Source of the DNA: Cannabis sativa
Taxonomy: Eukaryota > Streptophyta > Magnoliopsida > Rosales > Cannabaceae
Reading direction: 5' to 3'
DNA: 64,000 bases
NCBI RefSeq assembly: GCF_029168945.1
Contig: NC_083602.1
Span: 75,350,600 to 75,414,599 of the forward strand
Shown here: positions 60,001 to 64,000 of the stretch, piece by piece
How positions within the stretch are numbered: the first letter of the stretch is position 1
Layout of the letters: the number at the start of each line of letters is the position of its first letter
Program-made: the position numbers and the translations under genes
The notes under the pieces: generated by a model
Told to the model about the DNA's origin: nothing
Database searches by the model: none
The model's input: the letters and a program-made list of their open reading frames with translations, nothing else

Positions 60001-63000
60001 ACAGGTCAGCTTTCAGTTAATAACTCGTATTACTCAGTGCTGTTTGATTCTGGGGCTACACATTCTTATGTGGCAGCCAGAGTCTTTAGTAAATTGGGCA
60101 GACCGTACAATAGATATGAATCAGGGTTTGGAACCCTATTACCTGGCGGAGAATTAGTTATCTCCAAAAGGTGGATTAGGTCTATGCCGATCAGAATAGG
60201 TGGTAGAGAGTTAAGTCCTGACTTGATAGAGATGAGCCTAGTAGAGTTTGATATTATTTTAGGAATGGATTTCCTATCGAAATATTCGGCTAGTATTGAT
60301 TGCAAAAGGAAGATGGTGATCTTCCACCCAGAAAGTGAAGAACCTTTTGTATTTGTTGGTTCGGTTCGGGGATCTCGGATCCCAGTGATTTCGGCCATGT
60401 CAGCTAGAGAATTATTGCATGGCGGTTGTTTAGGGTTTCTGGCCGTGGTGATGGACACCACTCGGCCAGATACCATTCGGCCAGAGGACATCAAGGTGGT
60501 TCGGGAATTTTTAGATGTTTTTCCCGAAGAACTTCTAGGGTTACCACCTCAGCGAGAGATTGACTTCGTAATAGATTTGGCACCAGGGGTGGAACCGGTT
60601 TCCAAAGCCCCGTATAGAATGGCTCCAGTTGAACTTATAGAATTAAAGATTCAGCTCCAGGGGTTGCTTGACATCGGGTTTATTCGGCCTAGTGTGTCAC
60701 CCTAGGGAGCCCCAGTTTTATTCGTCAAGAAGAAAGATGGAACTATGAGGATGTGCATCGATTATAGAGACTTGAACAAGCTAACAGTGAAGAATAAATA
60801 TCCATTACCTAGGATCGATGATCTGTTCGATCAGCTTCAGGGGAAGACGGTCTTTTCTAAGATTGATCTCCGCTCGGGTTATCATCAGCTGAAAATCCGA
60901 GAGGAGGACATTCCGAAGACGGCTTTCCGTACTAGGTATGGACATTATGAATTTCTGGTTATGTCGTTTGGACTAACCAATGGTCCTGCAGCATTTATGG
61001 ATTTGATGAATAGAGTATTCAAGGATTTCCTCGATATCTGTGTGATTGTGTTTATCGACGACATCCTTGTGTACTCTCAGTCAGAAGAGGAGCATGAGTT
61101 ACATCTTCAGATGGTTTTGCAAAGGCTTCGGGAACACAAGCTTTATGCCAAGTTCAAGAAATGTGAATTTTGGCCATCTCAGGTTTCCTTCTTAGGGCAC
61201 ATTGTGAGCAAAGATGGGATCAAGGTGGATCCCAGGAAGATAGAATCCGTCAGAGATTGGCCGAGACCGAAGATAGTGAAAGAGATCAGAAGCTTTTTGG
61301 GCTTAGCTGGGTATTATCGTAGGTTCGTGGAAGGGTTTTCTAAAATTTCAACACCCTTAACCGAACTTACAAAGACGAATCAGCGGTTTGTCTGGTCAGA
61401 CAAGTGCGAAGCTAGTTTTCAGGAGCTGAAATAGAGATTGATTACCGCTCCAGTGCTAGCCTTGCCTTCAGACAACGAGAAATTCGTAGTTTATTGCGAT
61501 GCATCCAGACAGGGTCTGGGGTGTGTGTTGATGCAAGTCGATCGGGTCATCGCTTATGCCTCCCGTCAGTTAAAGGATTATGAACAGCGATACCCGACTC
61601 ATGATCTAGAGTTGGCCGCGGTGGTTTTTGCATTGAAGATCTGGCGGCATTACCTTTACGGAGAAAGGTGTGAAATCTATACCGACCATAAAAGTCTCAA
61701 GTATTTCTTTACTCAGAAAGATTTGAATATGAGACAGAGGCGTTGGTTGGAATTAGTGAAAGATTACGACTGTGAGATTCTCTATCACCCTGGGAAGGCC
61801 AATGTAGTGGCCGATGCCCTGAGCAGGAAGGGTCCCAAGCAGGTAGCTAGCATGGTTCAGATTTCACCTCAACTAGCGGAGGATATGGTTAGATCCAGCA
61901 TTGAGTTTGTGGTAGGTCAGCTTCACAACTTGACGCTGCAATCTAATTTGTTGGAAAGAATCAAAGCCGCTCAGATGACTGATCTAGAGTTAGTGACGAT
62001 CAGAGATGAGGTTTCGGCTGGTCAAGCCAGGGATTTCTCAGTGTCAGACGACGGGATGCTTCTATATAAAGCTAGGGTTTGTGTTCCGAGTAGTGTGGAA
62101 CTCAGGAATGAGATCTTTGAGGAGGCTCATTCTACCCCTTATTCTCTGCATCCCGGCACCACTAAGATGTACCAAGATCTTAAACCGTACTTCTGATGGA
62201 GCGGTATGAAGAAGAATACGGTAGAATTCGTATCAAGATGCCTCACTTGTCAGCAGATTAAGGCGGAACATCAGAGACCAGCAGGGTTGTTGTAGCCTCT
62301 AACCCTACCTGAATGGAAGTGGGAAGATATCACGATGGATTTCGTAGTTGGGTTACCTAGAACTACGGGCTTATTCGATTCCATCTGGGTAGTGGTGGAT
62401 CGATTCATGAAATCTGCTCATTTTCTGCCTGTTAGAACAACATTTACAGTGGATCGGTTGGCAGAATTACATGTTAGAGAGATTGTAAGACTTCACGGGG
62501 TACCGAAGTCTATAGTTTCGGATAGGGATCCGAAGTTCACCTCCAAGTTTTGGCAGAGTTTGCAACGAGCAATGGGTACAAAACTGAAATTCAATACAGC
62601 ATTCCATCCTCAGACAGATGGTCAGTCCGAAAGGACAATTCAGATATTGGAGGACATGTTACGAGCCTGTGTTATGGATTTTGAAGGCTCTTGGAATAAA
62701 TATCTACCGTTGATAGAATTTTCTTACAACAACAGTTATCAGAGAACGATAGAGATGGCTCCCTATGAACTGTTATACGGTAGGAAGTGTAGATCTCCCA
62801 TCCACTGGGATGCGACAGGGGAGATGAAATACTTAGGTCCGGAGTCAAGTGCAGCGGACCAATGAGGCGATAGAGAAAATAAAAGCTAGAATGCTTGCCT
62901 CACAGAGTAGACAGAAAAGTTACGCAGATTCGAAATGCAAAGATGTTGAGTTCCGAGTAGGGGACCCTGTGTTTTTACGGGTATCTCCAATGAAGGGGAT

Positions 63001-63412
63001 CAAACGTTTCAGGAAAAGAGGCAAGTTATGCCCTAGATTTACAGGACCTTTCGAGATTCTTGAGAAGATAGGTCAAGTGGCATACCGGTTAGCATTGCCT
63101 TCAGTTTTATCAGCAGTTCACAACGTATTCCATGTCTCTATGCTGAGAAAATACGTTTTAGATCCTTCTCATATACTCAGTTATGAGAGCCTTGAACTGC
63201 AGCCAGATATGACCTACGAAGAACAGCCAGTGCAGATCTTGGATAGAAAGGATAAAGTCCTTCGGAATAAGACCATAGCATTGGTAAAAGTTCTCTGGAG
63301 AAACAGCAAGGTGGAGGAAGCCACCTGGGAGCTAGAGTCAGATATGAGAGCTCAATATCCAGAGTTATTCAGGTTAGATTTCGGGGACGAAATCCTTTTA
63401 AGGGGGGAATAG
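60001..63412 (+). pseudogene. gypsy-2 Pol (PR-RT-RNase H-IN-chromodomain), with stops
   Basis: Protease LFDSGATHSY, RT with FIDDILV, RNase [10 protein letters not shown], integrase zinc module ([17 protein letters not shown]), core (MDFVVGLPR, SDRDPKF, SERTIQ) and chromodomain-like end ([12 protein letters not shown]) all align with gypsy-1. Stops at 60703-60705 (Trp), 61432-61434 (Gln), 62194-62196 (Trp) and 62293-62295 (Gln), plus one extra base near 62840-62850 that shifts frame after KYLGP. It cannot make functional Pol. Confidence 0.93.
63400..63410 (+). other. gypsy-2 polypurine tract
   Basis: AAGGGGGGAAT overlapping the pol stop, just before the 3' LTR start TGTAAAG. Confidence 0.85.
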
Positions 63413-63413
63413 T

Positions 63414-64000
63414 TGTAAAGACCGCTAAGTTTAATTTAGAAATTAGCAGTTAATAATGTTTAATTATGAAAATTATTTATAGCTAGTTAAATAATTATTT
63501 ATACTGTTATTATTGAATTATGAGATGCATTTTATGTCATTTAGTAGTTTTCATAATTTTGCATTTCTGGTGCCCGGTAACATGGAACTCGGTGTTTGGC
63601 TCAGTAGAATCACAACTTAGTATGTTAGTAGATTGGGACGGTTTATTAGACATTGGGAATGTCGGGATTGGCCGAGAATTTAGAAATTCCCAAAATACCC
63701 CTTTAGTGTTTTTTATGCTATTTTAGTGTGAAGGGGCAAAATGGTCATTTTGCCCCCTTGTTATTTTGTCCTTTAGTGGACTTTATTTGGTTAAATTATT
63801 TGATTTTAATTGAAATGTATTGGCTGAAATAGGTTATTGCTTAAGTATTTACTTTTATTTCATTTTTCCAAACTTAGAAAAAAATTAGAAAAAATTCTCA
63901 AAAATTGGAAAACTCTCTCTCTTTTCCTCTCCCTATTCGACCTCTTGGTGCAGCAAGGAACTTTGGATTTTTCCTTGTGATTTCAACTCTCTTTGTTGTT
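63414..64000 (+). repeat. gypsy-2 3' LTR, partial
   Basis: Repeats 56178-56764 with about 12 differences by eye, most within the first 165 bases. Continues past the window end. Confidence 0.95.

Larger units (their letters stand above)
56178..64000 (+). mobile_element. gypsy-2: Ty3/gypsy chromovirus (Tekay/Del-like), inactivated
   Basis: Plus strand: 5' LTR 56178-58540, Met primer site, gag, pol, polypurine tract, start of 3' LTR at 63414. Pol is closely similar to gypsy-1 throughout, and the LTR start is related (TGTAAAGACCGC versus TGTAATGACCGC). By eye the LTRs differ at about a dozen positions in the 587 bases comparable, so it is older than gypsy-1. Target bases left of it are tcaac; the right flank is outside. 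Confidence 0.95.

Overview
This is plant nuclear DNA, almost certainly from a eudicot with a large, repeat-rich genome. It is AT-rich and consists of LTR retrotransposons (Ty3/gypsy and Ty1/copia), a CACTA DNA transposon and a Harbinger-like MITE, nested in one another. I found no host protein gene, rRNA or tRNA gene and no CRISPR array. The species cannot be fixed from the sequence.

Layout. (1) 1-7532: minus-strand, young Ty3/gypsy chromovirus (Tekay/Del-like, 'gypsy-1'), one LTR cut by the window edge. (2) 7533-24625: old minus-strand copia material ('copia-A'). It comprises a leader, a primer-binding site, an LTR (9458-13232) that holds an opposite-strand solo LTR of the same family (9924-11799), and a broken RT/RNase H piece (23676-24625). 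(3) 13236-23670: a complete minus-strand Sirevirus (SIRE/Maximus copia) with 5-bp target duplications, sitting exactly at the LTR/internal junction of copia-A. It carries gag, pol and an extra 406-codon ORF downstream of pol. (4) 24617-29643: plus-strand copia-A end and LTR, a piece of an old Tat-like gypsy gag, and a minus-strand copia-A filler fragment. (5) 29719-39048: CACTA (En/Spm) transposon with 3-bp target duplication CGC, inserted in the Tat gag. It holds a decayed TNP2-type transposase and a decayed TNPA/Ptta-type gene. (6) 39049-44500: the remaining Tat-like gypsy pol pseudogene, split by an 833-bp MITE (42036-42868). (7) 44501-51908: plus-strand copia-A (pol remnant, LTR, primer site, 4.2-kb leader). 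(8) 51909-56177: minus-strand copia-A LTR, pol remnant and gag remnant. (9) 56178-64000: plus-strand gypsy-2, related to gypsy-1 but inactivated by stop codons; its 3' LTR runs off the window.

Order of events inferred from nesting: Tat gypsy and copia-A are oldest. CACTA, MITE and copia filler DNA then broke the Tat element. The minus copia at 51909 landed in the plus copia leader, and gypsy-2 in that copia's gag. On the left, the solo LTR, the Sirevirus and gypsy-1 landed in copia-A. Gypsy-1 is the youngest that can be dated: its LTRs differ at about 3 positions in 532 by eye.

Most interesting: the Sirevirus extra ORF has what looks like its own promoter. It repeats the LTR's CCGG palindrome block and TATA spacing and ends in a strong start-codon context. 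Also notable are a conserved LTR/leader complementarity flanking the primer site in both gypsy-1 and gypsy-2, and the loss of two of the four CCGG palindromes in one Sirevirus LTR.
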